A stretch of 64,000 nt of DNA from Streptomyces sp. NBC_00513 (GCF_041431415.1 NZ_CP107845.1:5332001-5396000); one strand, 5' to 3'. Counted from the first letter of the stretch, positions 16,768 through 24,119 are shown. Translations and numbers: made by a program. The notes: generated from the sequence alone by a model not told the origin.

Positions 16768-17994
16768 GTGAACCTGCAGCCGATTCGCGGTCGAGTCCGC
16801 ACCGGCCTGCCGGCCCTACTGCTGGGAGCGGCCCTGCTGCTCACCACCGCGTGCAGCGGTGGCGGCAACGGCGGGGGCAACGGCGGAGACGACAACGGCG
16901 GGGGCGGCGCCGGCAAGGCCGGCACCGAGGCGTCGAAGGCTGTCGTCAACGTCAAGCCCGACGACGGGGCCAAGGAGGTCGCCACCAGCGGCATCCTGAA
17001 GATATCCAGCACGGGTGGCAAGCTCACGACGGTGACGGTCGCCGACACCAAGGGCAACGCGGTGGCCGGCAAGCTCACCGCGGACGGCGCGAACTGGGAG
17101 CCCGAACGCCATCTGGCCTCCGCCACCGAGTACAAGGTGCACGCGGTGGCCAAGGACACGGCCGGCCGGGAGTCGGTCAAGGACACCACCTTCACCACCC
17201 TGACCCCGGAGAACACCTTCGTGGGCCACTACACCCCCGAGGACGGTTCCACGGTCGGCGTGGGCATGCCCGTCTCCATCAACTTCACCCGCGGCATCAC
17301 CAACCCGGAGGCCGTCGAGAAGGCCATCACGGTCACCGCCGAGCCCTCCGTCCCGGTCGAGGGCCACTGGTTCGGCAACGACCGCCTCGACTTCCGCCCC
17401 GAGAAGTACTGGGCCGCGGGCACCAAGGTCACCGTGAAGCTCGCCCTCGACGGCGTCGAGGGCCGGGAGAACGTCTACGGCAAGCAGACCCGCACGTTCT
17501 CCTTCACCATCGGTCGCTCCCAGGTGTCCACGGTCGACGCGAGCGCGCACACCATGGAGGTCGTCCGTGACGGCCAGGTCCTGAAGAACCTCCCGATCAC
17601 CGCGGGCGCCCCGTCGACGACCACCTACAACGGACAGATGGTCATCAGCGAGAAGTACAAGGTGACCCGGATGAACGGCGCCACCGTCGGCTTCGGCGGC
17701 GAGTACGACATCTCCGACGTGCCGCACGCGATGCGCCTGTCGAACTCCGGCACCTTCGTCCACGGCAACTACTGGGCCTCCTCCTCCACCTTCGGGTCGG
17801 AGAACGTCAGCCACGGTTGTGTGGGCCTGCGCGACGCGCGCGGCGCCGGCGACCCCGACCAGCCCGCCGCCTGGTTCTTCGACCAGTCGCTCATCGGTGA
17901 CGTGGTCGTCGTGAAGAACTCCAAGGACAAGGAGATCGCGCCGGAGAACGGCCTCAACGGCTGGAACATGGACTGGGCGGAGTGGGTCAAGTAA
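16768..17994 (+). CDS. Lipoprotein L,D-transpeptidase with Ig-like domains (3)
   Basis: A 408-residue lipoprotein. The signal peptide ends LLLTTAC, followed by a glycine-rich linker, Ig-like domains and a YkuD domain with HGNYWA and SHGCVGLRD (C351). This is the complete active-site motif. It is similar over its full length to the transpeptidase at 12273 and probably arose by duplication. It forms meso-diaminopimelate 3-3 links in actinobacterial peptidoglycan, or in LL-Dap walls the equivalent. GTG 16768 is preceded by GGGGAGAA; ATG 16753 is an alternative that adds five residues. Followed by a strong hairpin terminator. Confidence 0.9.
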   Translation: MNLQPIRGRVRTGLPALLLGAALLLTTACSGGGNGGGNGGDDNGGGGAGKAGTEASKAVVNVKPDDGAKEVATSGILKISSTGGKLTTVTVADTKGNAVAGKLTADGANWEPERHLASATEYKVHAVAKDTAGRESVKDTTFTTLTPENTFVGHYTPEDGSTVGVGMPVSINFTRGITNPEAVEKAITVTAEPSVPVEGHWFGNDRLDFRPEKYWAAGTKVTVKLALDGVEGRENVYGKQTRTFSFTIGRSQVSTVDASAHTMEVVRDGQVLKNLPITAGAPSTTTYNGQMVISEKYKVTRMNGATVGFGGEYDISDVPHAMRLSNSGTFVHGNYWASSSTFGSENVSHGCVGLRDARGAGDPDQPAAWFFDQSLIGDVVVVKNSKDKEIAPENGLNGWNMDWAEWVK

Positions 17995-18012
17995 CCCCAC
18001 CCCGTAGGTGAT

Positions 18013-18053
18013 CGAGTGGCCCGGCGCTGTGACACACGGCACCGGGCCACTCG
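18013..18053 (+). terminator. Strong hairpin terminator after the L,D-transpeptidase gene
   Basis: CGAGTGGCCCGG (18013-18024) and CCGGGCCACTCG (18042-18053) form a perfect 12-bp stem with a 17-nt loop, starting 19 nt after the stop. It is followed by CTGTTAA instead of a U-run. Confidence 0.75.
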
Positions 18054-18080
18054 CTGTTAACCGGTACTAACCTTCCCCGT

Positions 18081-18848
18081 ATGACCCTCTCTCTCGAAGT
18101 CTCCGAAGGCGTCGGCACCCTCCGTCTGGACCGGCCGCCCATGAACGCCCTGGACATCGCCACCCAGGACCGGCTGCGCGAGCTCGCGGTGGAAGCCGGC
18201 GACCGGGCCGACGTCCGCGCGGTCGTCATCTACGGCGGCGAGAAGGTGTTCGCCGCCGGCGCGGACATCAAGGAGATGCAGACCATGGACCACGCGGCGA
18301 TGGTCGCCCGGTCCCGAGGTCTCCAGGACGCGTTCACGGCCGTGGCCCGGATCCCCAAGCCCGTCGTCGCGGCCGTCACCGGCTACGCCCTGGGCGGCGG
18401 TTGCGAACTCGCGCTCTGCGCCGACTACCGGATCGCCGCCGACAACGCGAAGCTCGGGCAGCCCGAGATCCTGCTGGGTCTGATCCCGGGCGCGGGCGGC
18501 ACCCAGCGGCTGTCCCGCCTGATCGGCCCGTCCAAGGCCAAGGACCTCATCTTCACCGGCCGGATGGTCAAGGCCGAGGAGGCGCTCGCCCTCGGTCTGG
18601 TCGACCGGATCGTGCCGGCCGCCGAGGTGTACGAGCAGGCGCACGCCTGGGCCGCGAAGCTGGCGCAGGGCCCCGCGCTCGCCCTGCGGGCCGCCAAGGA
18701 GTGTGTCGACGCCGGCCTGGAGGCGGACATCGACACCGGTCTGACCATCGAACGCAACTGGTTCGCGGGCCTGTTCGCCACCGAGGACCGCGAGCGCGGC
18801 ATGCGCAGCTTCGTGGAGGAGGGCCCCGGCAAGGCCAAGTTCCTCTAG
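18081..18848 (+). CDS. Enoyl-CoA hydratase/isomerase family protein
   Basis: A 255-residue crotonase-fold enzyme, likely acting in fatty-acid or amino-acid acyl-CoA degradation. Both catalytic glutamates are in their usual places: GGGCELALCAD and LGQPEILLGLIPGAGGTQ. The oxyanion-hole residues are in FAAGADIKEM and the GGG block. Length is normal for the family. TAACCT (18068-18073) ends 7 nt before the ATG and could be a -10 box giving a leaderless message. It stands alone between two terminator-like hairpins, so neighbours do not reveal the substrate. Confidence 0.92.
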   Translation: MTLSLEVSEGVGTLRLDRPPMNALDIATQDRLRELAVEAGDRADVRAVVIYGGEKVFAAGADIKEMQTMDHAAMVARSRGLQDAFTAVARIPKPVVAAVTGYALGGGCELALCADYRIAADNAKLGQPEILLGLIPGAGGTQRLSRLIGPSKAKDLIFTGRMVKAEEALALGLVDRIVPAAEVYEQAHAWAAKLAQGPALALRAAKECVDAGLEADIDTGLTIERNWFAGLFATEDRERGMRSFVEEGPGKAKFL

Positions 18849-18875
18849 CCGGGACGGCCCGGCCGCGGGGGAAGT

Positions 18876-18909
18876 CCACAGGGGAGTCCCCGGGGAGTCC
18901 TCCCTGTGG
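18876..18909 (+). terminator. Hairpin after the enoyl-CoA hydratase gene
   Basis: CCACAGGG (18876-18883) pairs with CCCTGTGG (18902-18909) around an 18-nt loop that itself can fold (GGAGTCCCC / GGGGAGTCC). It starts 27 nt after the stop codon and probably terminates that transcript. Confidence 0.6.
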
Positions 18910-18923
18910 GTGCATTAGCCAGG

Positions 18924-18942
18924 CCTTAAGCCAGGCTTAAGG
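18924..18942. promoter_or_regulatory. 19-bp perfect palindrome upstream of the ATPase gene
   Basis: CCTTAAGCC-A-GGCTTAAGG is a perfect 9+1+9 inverted repeat. It also reads as a direct repeat of CCAGGC(C)TTAAG. It sits 184 nt before the ATG at 19126 and 75 nt after the previous gene. This looks like an operator for a dimeric regulator. No matching regulator was identified. Confidence 0.45.
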
Positions 18943-19041
18943 GGACCTCATGGCCCACCGAGGGTGATCGGCTCCGCGCGTTGTGTCATCGCAGGTCACC
19001 TCGGCGTCGCGGCCTCTGTTTTGCCTGTTGCATATGCCGGG

Positions 19042-19078
19042 ACACCCCTTCGGAATCAACCATTCCGGGGGGTGTTTT
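19042..19078 (+). terminator. Attenuator-like hairpin with T-run upstream of the ATPase gene
   Basis: ACACCCC-TT-CGGAAT (19042-19056) can pair with ATTCCG-GG-GGGTGT (about 19062-19075), and TTTT follows at 19075-19078. It ends 48 nt before the ATG at 19126, so it lies in the leader of that gene and not at the end of the previous one. A transcription attenuator is likely. I could not define a leader peptide with confidence. Confidence 0.5.
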
Positions 19079-19125
19079 CCCGCGGAACGACCCGCGGTGG
19101 CGGTCGTGCCGTCCATGATGGGTTC

Positions 19126-19629
19126 ATGGCGGGCCTGGAGGGTGTGGAACAGCCGCGGCAGCGCAGCAGCGCTTCCGCCGTACGGCTCACGGCGTCTCTT
19201 GAGGATGAACACGGCCTCAAGGCACCGGAGTCGTACGAGAATCCGGCGGAGGCGGAGGTGACGCTGCCGTCCATGCCGGAGTCCGCGAGAACCGCTCGCC
19301 GGCTCACCCAGTCGGTGGTGATCCGCCACTGGGGCCTCTCTCCGCAGATCGCCGAACACGCGGTCCTGCTGGTGTCCGAACTCGTCGGCAACGCCGTGCG
19401 CCACACCGGGGCCCGCTCCTTCGGCTTACGGATGCTGCGTCGCCGCGGGTGGATCCGGATCGAGGTGCGTGACCCCTCGCGCGGGTTGCCCTGTCTGATG
19501 CCGGTCCACGAGATGGACACCACGGGGCGCGGGCTCTTCCTCGTCGACAAACTGTCCGACCGCTGGGGCGCCGATCTGCTGCCGCGCGGCAAGATCACCT
19601 GGTTCGAGATGCGGGTGGCCGACCGCTAG
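19126..19629 (+). CDS. RsbW-like HATPase domain protein (possible anti-sigma factor)
   Basis: A 167-residue protein with one histidine-kinase-type ATPase domain (about 65-165) of the serine-kinase/anti-sigma (RsbW, SpoIIAB) type: the N box is LVSELVGNAVRHTG, then VRDPSRGLP and GRGLFLVDKLSDRWG. Streptomycetes have dozens of these, and most have no known sigma-factor target. There is a 60-residue N-terminal extension without recognisable domain. ATG 19126 is in frame, but its ribosome binding site (GATGGG) is weak. The upstream hairpin with a T-run suggests attenuation. No sigma or anti-anti-sigma gene is adjacent. Confidence 0.85.
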   Translation: MAGLEGVEQPRQRSSASAVRLTASLEDEHGLKAPESYENPAEAEVTLPSMPESARTARRLTQSVVIRHWGLSPQIAEHAVLLVSELVGNAVRHTGARSFGLRMLRRRGWIRIEVRDPSRGLPCLMPVHEMDTTGRGLFLVDKLSDRWGADLLPRGKITWFEMRVADR

Positions 19630-19664
19630 GACCCGCCCTCCCCGCACTTCGGCCCGGAACGCCA

Positions 19665-19704
19665 GAAACCCCCTGTCGCCGTGATCGGGCGCTGCGGGGG
19701 TTTC
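19665..19704 (+). terminator. Hairpin terminator after the ATPase gene
   Basis: GAAACCCCC (19665-19673) and GGGGGTTTC (19696-19704) form a perfect 9-bp stem ending in a short T-run (TTTC), 36 nt after the stop codon. Confidence 0.7.
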
Positions 19705-19851
19705 ATGGGTGCGCCGAGGATCGAAGGGGGTGTGATCCTCGGCGGGACTTCGCTCGGGTCAAAGGGAAGTCGTGGTTCCGACTATGGCAGACGAGCGACC
19801 GAATGCCAAAAGTCCCAACACGGACATAAGTGTGCATATCCTAAGAGTTTC

Positions 19852-19885
19852 CACCTAAATCTTAGGTGAGGTGGGCCACTCACCT
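19852..19885. promoter_or_regulatory. Overlapping palindromes upstream of the deacetylase gene
   Basis: CACCTAA-ATC-TTAGGTG (19852-19868) is perfect with a 3-nt centre. Its right arm begins a second inverted repeat, AGGTGAG (19864-19870) with CTCACCT (19879-19885). TTAGGT half-sites resemble those of iron-dependent DtxR/DmdR boxes, but the arm order and spacing do not fit the 19-bp consensus. Probably a regulator site for the envelope gene pair at 20028-22009. Confidence 0.4.
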
Positions 19886-20027
19886 CGTAATCAATGAATA
19901 AGTATCGACCGCTCTGAGTGAATCGTTGATCACGTAGCGGACGGAACCTCGGATGGCGTCCTGATGGCCGGCGTCCCGAATTGGGTCAATCATTACCATC
20001 TCGGTCATCCACCCCTTAAATGGGCAA

Positions 20028-20825
20028 GTGCTCTGCTATCCGGACCGCCGATCCGCCCTTCGCGCCGGTGTGGCGGGCGCCGTCGGCGCCCTCGCCACCG
20101 CCTGCGGGACCGCGCCCCCGACCCGCGCGACCGCCCCCGACAAGGCCGCCGCCCCCTCCGCCACCGTGCCCGCCAAGGCCCCCGCCGCCGCGGCCGCACC
20201 GGCACCCCGCCGGTTCGCCGGCCTGCCCGTCGAGATCGCCCACGGCCCCCGCGACCGGCCCCGGGTCGCCCTCACCTTCCACGGCAACGGGGACCCGGCC
20301 GTCGCCCGGGCCGTGCTCGCCGAGGCCGAGAAGGGCGGGGCGCGCGTCACCGTACTGGCGATCGGCACCTGGCTCGACGACCACCCGGACATGGCCCGCC
20401 GGATCCTCGACGGCGGCCACGAACTCGGCAACCACACCCAACGCCACCTCGCGATCAACGACATGTCCGAGGCCGACGCCCTCGCCGAGATCACCGGCTG
20501 CGCGCAGCGCCTCAAACGCCTCACCGGCTCGATCGGCACCTGGTTCCGCCCCTCGCAGACCCAGTACGCGAGCCCGCTCGTCCGAACCCTCGCCGGGCGG
20601 GCGGGCTACCCGCACGTCCTGTCGTACGACGTGGACTCCCTCGACTTCACCTCGCCCGGCGCCGCGGCCGTCATCCGCAACGTCACCGGGACGATCCACG
20701 GCGGATCGGTGGTGAGCCTGCACTTCGGCTACGCGGACACGGTCGACGCGATGCCGCCCCTCCTCGAAGAACTCGCGCGCCGCAAGCTGCGCGCGGTGAC
20801 CACCACGGAGCTGCTGACCCCATGA
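20028..20825 (+). CDS. Polysaccharide deacetylase-family lipoprotein, divergent active site
   Basis: A 265-residue exported protein. The N-terminus has RRSALRAG and a lipobox LATAC, then an Ala/Pro-rich linker and a NodB-like domain. In classical NodB enzymes motif 1 is TFDDG; here it is TFHGNGD, so the catalytic base and one metal ligand are changed. Motif 2, NHTQRH, keeps the H-x3-H type metal ligands, and motif 3 is WFRPSQ. It may be a deacetylase with altered chemistry or a glycan-binding relative. GTG 20028 is the start, with a poor ribosome binding site. It overlaps the next gene by 4 nt (ATGA), so both are made together. Confidence 0.8.
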   Translation: MLCYPDRRSALRAGVAGAVGALATACGTAPPTRATAPDKAAAPSATVPAKAPAAAAAPAPRRFAGLPVEIAHGPRDRPRVALTFHGNGDPAVARAVLAEAEKGGARVTVLAIGTWLDDHPDMARRILDGGHELGNHTQRHLAINDMSEADALAEITGCAQRLKRLTGSIGTWFRPSQTQYASPLVRTLAGRAGYPHVLSYDVDSLDFTSPGAAAVIRNVTGTIHGGSVVSLHFGYADTVDAMPPLLEELARRKLRAVTTTELLTP

Positions 20826-22009
20826 CCACGAACCGCCTTCCCCGGAAGGCCACCGCGCTGCTCGCCGGACTGGTTCTCGCTGCCCTGGCCGGCTGCGGTT
20901 CCGGCGGAGGGGGCGCGACCGAGGCGCTCGGCTCCAAGGGACCCGCCCGGCCGGTCAAGGCCGTGCCGGCGGCGCCGCCCGGACTGCCCGGCATGCCACC
21001 GCTGCTCGACCCGAAGGACGTGTACGCGGCGGACCGCCCGAACCGGCTCTCCCCGGTGGTCAAGGACTTCCCGTCCCGGGTCTACGTACCGAACACCAAC
21101 TCCAACACGGTGTCCGTCATCGACCCGGCGACGTACAAGGTCATCGACACCATCCCCGTCGGCGCCCAGCCCCAACACGTGGTGCCCTCCTGGGACATGA
21201 AGACCCTGTGGGTCAACAACAATCGCGGCCACACGCTCACCCCCATCAACCCGGCCACCGGCGAGGCCGGCGACCCCGTCGAGGTGCACGACCCGTACAA
21301 CCTCTACTTCACGCCCAACGGGAAGTACGCGATCGTGATGGCGTCGATGGACCGCGAACTGGTCTTCCGCGACCCGCACACCATGAACCGGGTGAAGACG
21401 GTGCCCGTGACCTGCTTCGGCGTCAACCACGCGGACTTCTCGGCCGACGGCCGCTACTTCATCGTGAGCTGCGAGTTCTCCGGCGAACTCCTCAAGGTGG
21501 ACACCGAGAAGATGGAGGTCGTCGGCCAGCAGAAGCTGCCGTTCGAGGGCGCGATGCCGCAGGACGTGAAGATCTCCCCGGACGGCAAGACCTTCTACGT
21601 CGCGGACATGATGGCGCACGGCATGTGGGTGCTCAGCGGGGACAGGTTCGACGTCCCCAAGCTGCTGCCCACCGGAAAGGGGTGCCACGGCCTGTACGTC
21701 AGCCGGGACTCCAAGGAGATGTACATCTCCAACCGCGGCGAGGGCACCATCTCCGTCTTCGACTTCCCGCAGAACAAGCTGACGAAGAAGTGGGAACTGC
21801 CGGACGGCGGCAGCCCCGACATGGGCGGGGTCTCCGCCGACGGCAAGGTGCTGTGGCTGTCGGGCCGCTACAACTCCGAGGTCTACGCCCTCGACACCAC
21901 CAGCGGCAAGGAACTGGCCCGGATCCCGGTCGGCGGCGGACCGCACGGCCTCGCCGTCTACCCCCAGCCCGGCCGCTACTCGCTCGGCCACACCGGGATC
22001 TTCCGCTAG
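20822..22009 (+). CDS. YVTN-type beta-propeller lipoprotein
   Basis: A 395-residue exported lipoprotein (signal peptide, lipobox LAGC, glycine-rich linker) followed by a seven-bladed beta-propeller of YVTN/YncE type. Blade repeats show as PNTNSNTVSVIDPATYKVI, SPDGKTFYVADM, SRDSKEMYISNRGEGTISVF and SADGKVLWLSGRYNSEVYAL. Such propellers act as binding scaffolds on the cell surface. ATG 20822 overlaps the stop of the deacetylase-like gene, so the two proteins probably work on the same extracellular ligand or glycan. A 21-bp hairpin follows. No catalytic residues were identified. Confidence 0.87.
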   Translation: MTTNRLPRKATALLAGLVLAALAGCGSGGGGATEALGSKGPARPVKAVPAAPPGLPGMPPLLDPKDVYAADRPNRLSPVVKDFPSRVYVPNTNSNTVSVIDPATYKVIDTIPVGAQPQHVVPSWDMKTLWVNNNRGHTLTPINPATGEAGDPVEVHDPYNLYFTPNGKYAIVMASMDRELVFRDPHTMNRVKTVPVTCFGVNHADFSADGRYFIVSCEFSGELLKVDTEKMEVVGQQKLPFEGAMPQDVKISPDGKTFYVADMMAHGMWVLSGDRFDVPKLLPTGKGCHGLYVSRDSKEMYISNRGEGTISVFDFPQNKLTKKWELPDGGSPDMGGVSADGKVLWLSGRYNSEVYALDTTSGKELARIPVGGGPHGLAVYPQPGRYSLGHTGIFR

Positions 22010-22033
22010 GCCGTCCCTTTCGGACCCGGTCGC

Positions 22034-22080
22034 GACGACGGCGTCCCGGGAGCTCGCACAGCTCCCGGGACGCCGCCGTC
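22034..22080. terminator. Bidirectional 21-bp hairpin terminator
   Basis: The arms 22034-22054 and 22060-22080 are complementary except for one mismatch, with a 5-nt loop; the core is GTCCCGGGAGCT / AGCTCCCGGGAC. It lies between convergent genes (propeller on +, P450 on -) and can serve both. Confidence 0.85.
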
Positions 22081-22108
22081 CACCGGTCGGGCAGGGCCCC
22101 ACCGGGGC

Positions 22109-23353
22109 CTACCAGGCGACGGGAAGCCGCTCCGGCAGGCGCTTGATGAAGCCCGTGCGCCAGACGAGGTTCTCGGCCGGGACCGCGAGGCGCAGTTCGG
22201 GCAACCGCTCGACCAGCACCTCCAACGCGATCTCGGCGTGGGCCCGACCCAGGGCGGAGGCCGGGCAGAAGTGCCGGCCGGCGCCGAACGCAAGGTGGGG
22301 CCGGGGGCTCTCGCGTTCGAGGTCCAACACGTCCGGGTTCTCGAAGGCCAGCGGGTCGAAGTTGGCCCCCTCCAACAGGACCAGGACCAGCTCGCCCTTC
22401 TTGACCAGCACGTCACCGACCCGCACGTCCTCCAGGGCGATCCGCGGCAGGCCGTCGCCCACGGAGAGGTTCCAGCGCAGGAGTTCGTCCACCGCCTTGC
22501 CCATCCGCTCCGGATGCGCGCGCAGGTACCCGATCAGCTCCGGCTTCTGGAGCAGCGCGAGGACCGCGAGCACCAGGAACGCGGACGTGGACACCGCGCC
22601 CGCCCCGAAGAGCGAGACGGCGACCGTCGCGAACATGTCGTCGGTCAGGTGCGCCGACTCGGGGTCGGCCTCCTTCAACCCGGCGAACCTGCCGAGGAGC
22701 CCCGTACGCTCCTCGGCGGGCAGGGCGAGTTGCGCCTCCAGGCACTCGACGAAGTAGCCGACGTCCTTGTACCAGTTGAGCGCCGAGTCCGCGAAGGGCT
22801 CCCGCGCCGTCATGAACGCCACGTCGAGGCCCGACATCAGCCGGCGCCAGTCCTCGAAGGGCACTCCCAGCACCCGGCAGTGCAGTGCGGCCGAGAACGG
22901 GTCCGCGAAACCGGCCCGGAGGTCGGCGGGGGCGCCCTCGGCCACCATCCGGTCGACGAGTTCCCCGGCCGTGGCGCGCAGCCGGTCCCGGAGCCCCTCC
23001 TGGCGCGGGTTGAGCGCCTTCATCACCGCGTCGCGCAGCCCGGCGCCGTTGATGTTGCCCATGTTGTTCACGACCTCGGGCGGGATCGTCAGCGCGTACT
23101 GGCGGGGGACGCCGGCGTTCGCCGTGTCCTTGAGGCTGAAGCGCTCGTCCTCCAGCACCTGCCTGGCCGGCGCGTAGCCGCTCACCAGCCAGGCAGGGTC
23201 CCCGGTGAGGGTGCGGACCCTGGCGACCGGCGCCTTCTCACGCAGCCAGGCGCACTCCGGCGGGAGCACGTCACCGCGTCGTGAGAGCGGGAAGTCGAGG
23301 GGGGCGTCCCCTGCGCCCCCGGTCTCCCGACCCTCAAGCTGCTCGACGGTCAT
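22109..23353 (-). CDS. CYP121-like cytochrome P450 (cyclodipeptide-modifying)
   Basis: A 414-residue soluble P450. The heme loop is FGAGRHFCPASALGR with ligand C363; the ExxR motif is ELLR. The I-helix reads FGAGAVSTSAF, lacking the usual acid-alcohol pair, exactly the kind of I-helix found in M. tuberculosis CYP121 (FGAGVISTGSF as I recall it). Long blocks also match CYP121: PPEVVNNMGNI, KGELVLVLLEGANFDP and PERLPV near the end. CYP121 crosslinks cyclo(Tyr-Tyr) to mycocyclosin. Near the C-terminus, I403 and K404 stand where CYP121 has Q385 and R386. ATG 23353 has GGAGGG upstream and lies inside the 3' end of the CDPS gene (20-nt overlap), so expression is coupled. Confidence 0.92.
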   Translation of the reverse strand: MTVEQLEGRETGGAGDAPLDFPLSRRGDVLPPECAWLREKAPVARVRTLTGDPAWLVSGYAPARQVLEDERFSLKDTANAGVPRQYALTIPPEVVNNMGNINGAGLRDAVMKALNPRQEGLRDRLRATAGELVDRMVAEGAPADLRAGFADPFSAALHCRVLGVPFEDWRRLMSGLDVAFMTAREPFADSALNWYKDVGYFVECLEAQLALPAEERTGLLGRFAGLKEADPESAHLTDDMFATVAVSLFGAGAVSTSAFLVLAVLALLQKPELIGYLRAHPERMGKAVDELLRWNLSVGDGLPRIALEDVRVGDVLVKKGELVLVLLEGANFDPLAFENPDVLDLERESPRPHLAFGAGRHFCPASALGRAHAEIALEVLVERLPELRLAVPAENLVWRTGFIKRLPERLPVAW

Positions 23354-24119
23354 CGACGGTCCCTCCGGTCGGTACGTGGTTCGAGGTGGTGTCCGGCGTC
23401 TCGGCCGGTGCGTGGACCGAGGCCGCCGCGGCCTCGGGGCGCACGACGGCGTACGCCTGGTTGCGGGTGGCGCGCAGGCCCCCGCCCCGTGCGAAGAGGA
23501 CATCGGTCAGGGGCATCTTGACGTGGTAGGCCGCCACCGAGGACGGGACGTCGAGAATGCTCGGGGTGTCCACGAAGAACGGCAGTTCGGCCGCCATGTA
23601 GTCGAAACAGACCCGCAACTGTGCGTCGGTGATCGATTCACCTTCCGGCAACTTCGATCCGACAAAGTGAAGGGCCATTTCCTCGCAGCCCTTACGGAAT
23701 TCGTCGTCGGTCTCCAGGAAATGGAGCACGCGTCGGTGCAAGAGTTGGTAGACGGGGTTCGATTGGAACTCCGAAAGTGCCCGCACGCGAATCTCGGCGA
23801 GTGGAGGTCCTGACTCCTCCACGCCTTTGAGTATGCGTCGTCGGACCGCCTTGATCTCCTTCGCCGCCCGCTTCCCCGCGTGTTCCGGGGAGTATCCGAA
23901 GGCGGCGAACATCCGGTCGACGTGGAGGTCCGCGTAGACGAAGTCGACTTGGGCGAAGCGGGTCGTGGCCCATCGGGCGAGGTTGCCGATGCGCTCGGAG
24001 CTGAAGTAGCTGTTTCCGGGACTCACTCCGATGAGCACATGGTCGCCGTCTTCCCAGATATGGCGGCAGGTGCGGGTGAAGGGCAGAACTTCGAATGATG
24101 CGTCAGCTGTGATCGTCAC
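23334..24119 (-). CDS. Cyclodipeptide synthase (NYH subfamily, Rv2275-like)
   Basis: A 261-residue class-Ic-tRNA-synthetase-like enzyme that takes two aminoacyl-tRNAs and makes a cyclodipeptide. Catalytic S33 lies in GVSPGNSYFS; N36, Y174, E178 and Y198-H199 all keep the spacing of AlbC S37, N40, Y178, E182, Y202-H203, which places it in the NYH subfamily. Blocks such as EFQSN, DTPSILDVPSS and GLRATRNQ resemble M. tuberculosis Rv2275, the cyclo(Tyr-Tyr) synthase, so Tyr-Tyr is the best product guess. The C-terminal 30 residues are an extra low-complexity tail. GTG 24119 has AAGGGCGA upstream. Codon third positions are less GC-rich than in neighbours, which hints at transfer. Confidence 0.93.
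   Translation of the reverse strand: MTITADASFEVLPFTRTCRHIWEDGDHVLIGVSPGNSYFSSERIGNLARWATTRFAQVDFVYADLHVDRMFAAFGYSPEHAGKRAAKEIKAVRRRILKGVEESGPPLAEIRVRALSEFQSNPVYQLLHRRVLHFLETDDEFRKGCEEMALHFVGSKLPEGESITDAQLRVCFDYMAAELPFFVDTPSILDVPSSVAAYHVKMPLTDVLFARGGGLRATRNQAYAVVRPEAAAASVHAPAETPDTTSNHVPTGGTVDDRRAA

Larger units (their letters stand above)
19630..20027. other. 398-nt intergenic region with two hairpins and an AT-richer promoter-like part
   Basis: No gene is supported here. GAAACCCCC (19665-19673) and GGGGGTTTC (19696-19704) form a terminator for the ATPase gene. GCCGAGGATC (19713-19722) and GATCCTCGGC (19734-19743) form a second perfect 10-bp hairpin. From 19780 to 20027 the DNA is clearly AT-richer than its surroundings, which suggests the promoter region of the deacetylase gene, and carries the CACCTAA-ATC-TTAGGTG palindrome. 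Confidence 0.6.

Noticed and set aside
19852..19868. A DmdR/DtxR iron box
   Set aside because: The half-sites are similar, but orientation and spacing differ from the 19-bp consensus.
19681..19869. A 62-codon open frame after the ATPase gene
   Set aside because: It overlaps two hairpins and the promoter-like AT-rich part, and has no ribosome binding site or recognisable features.
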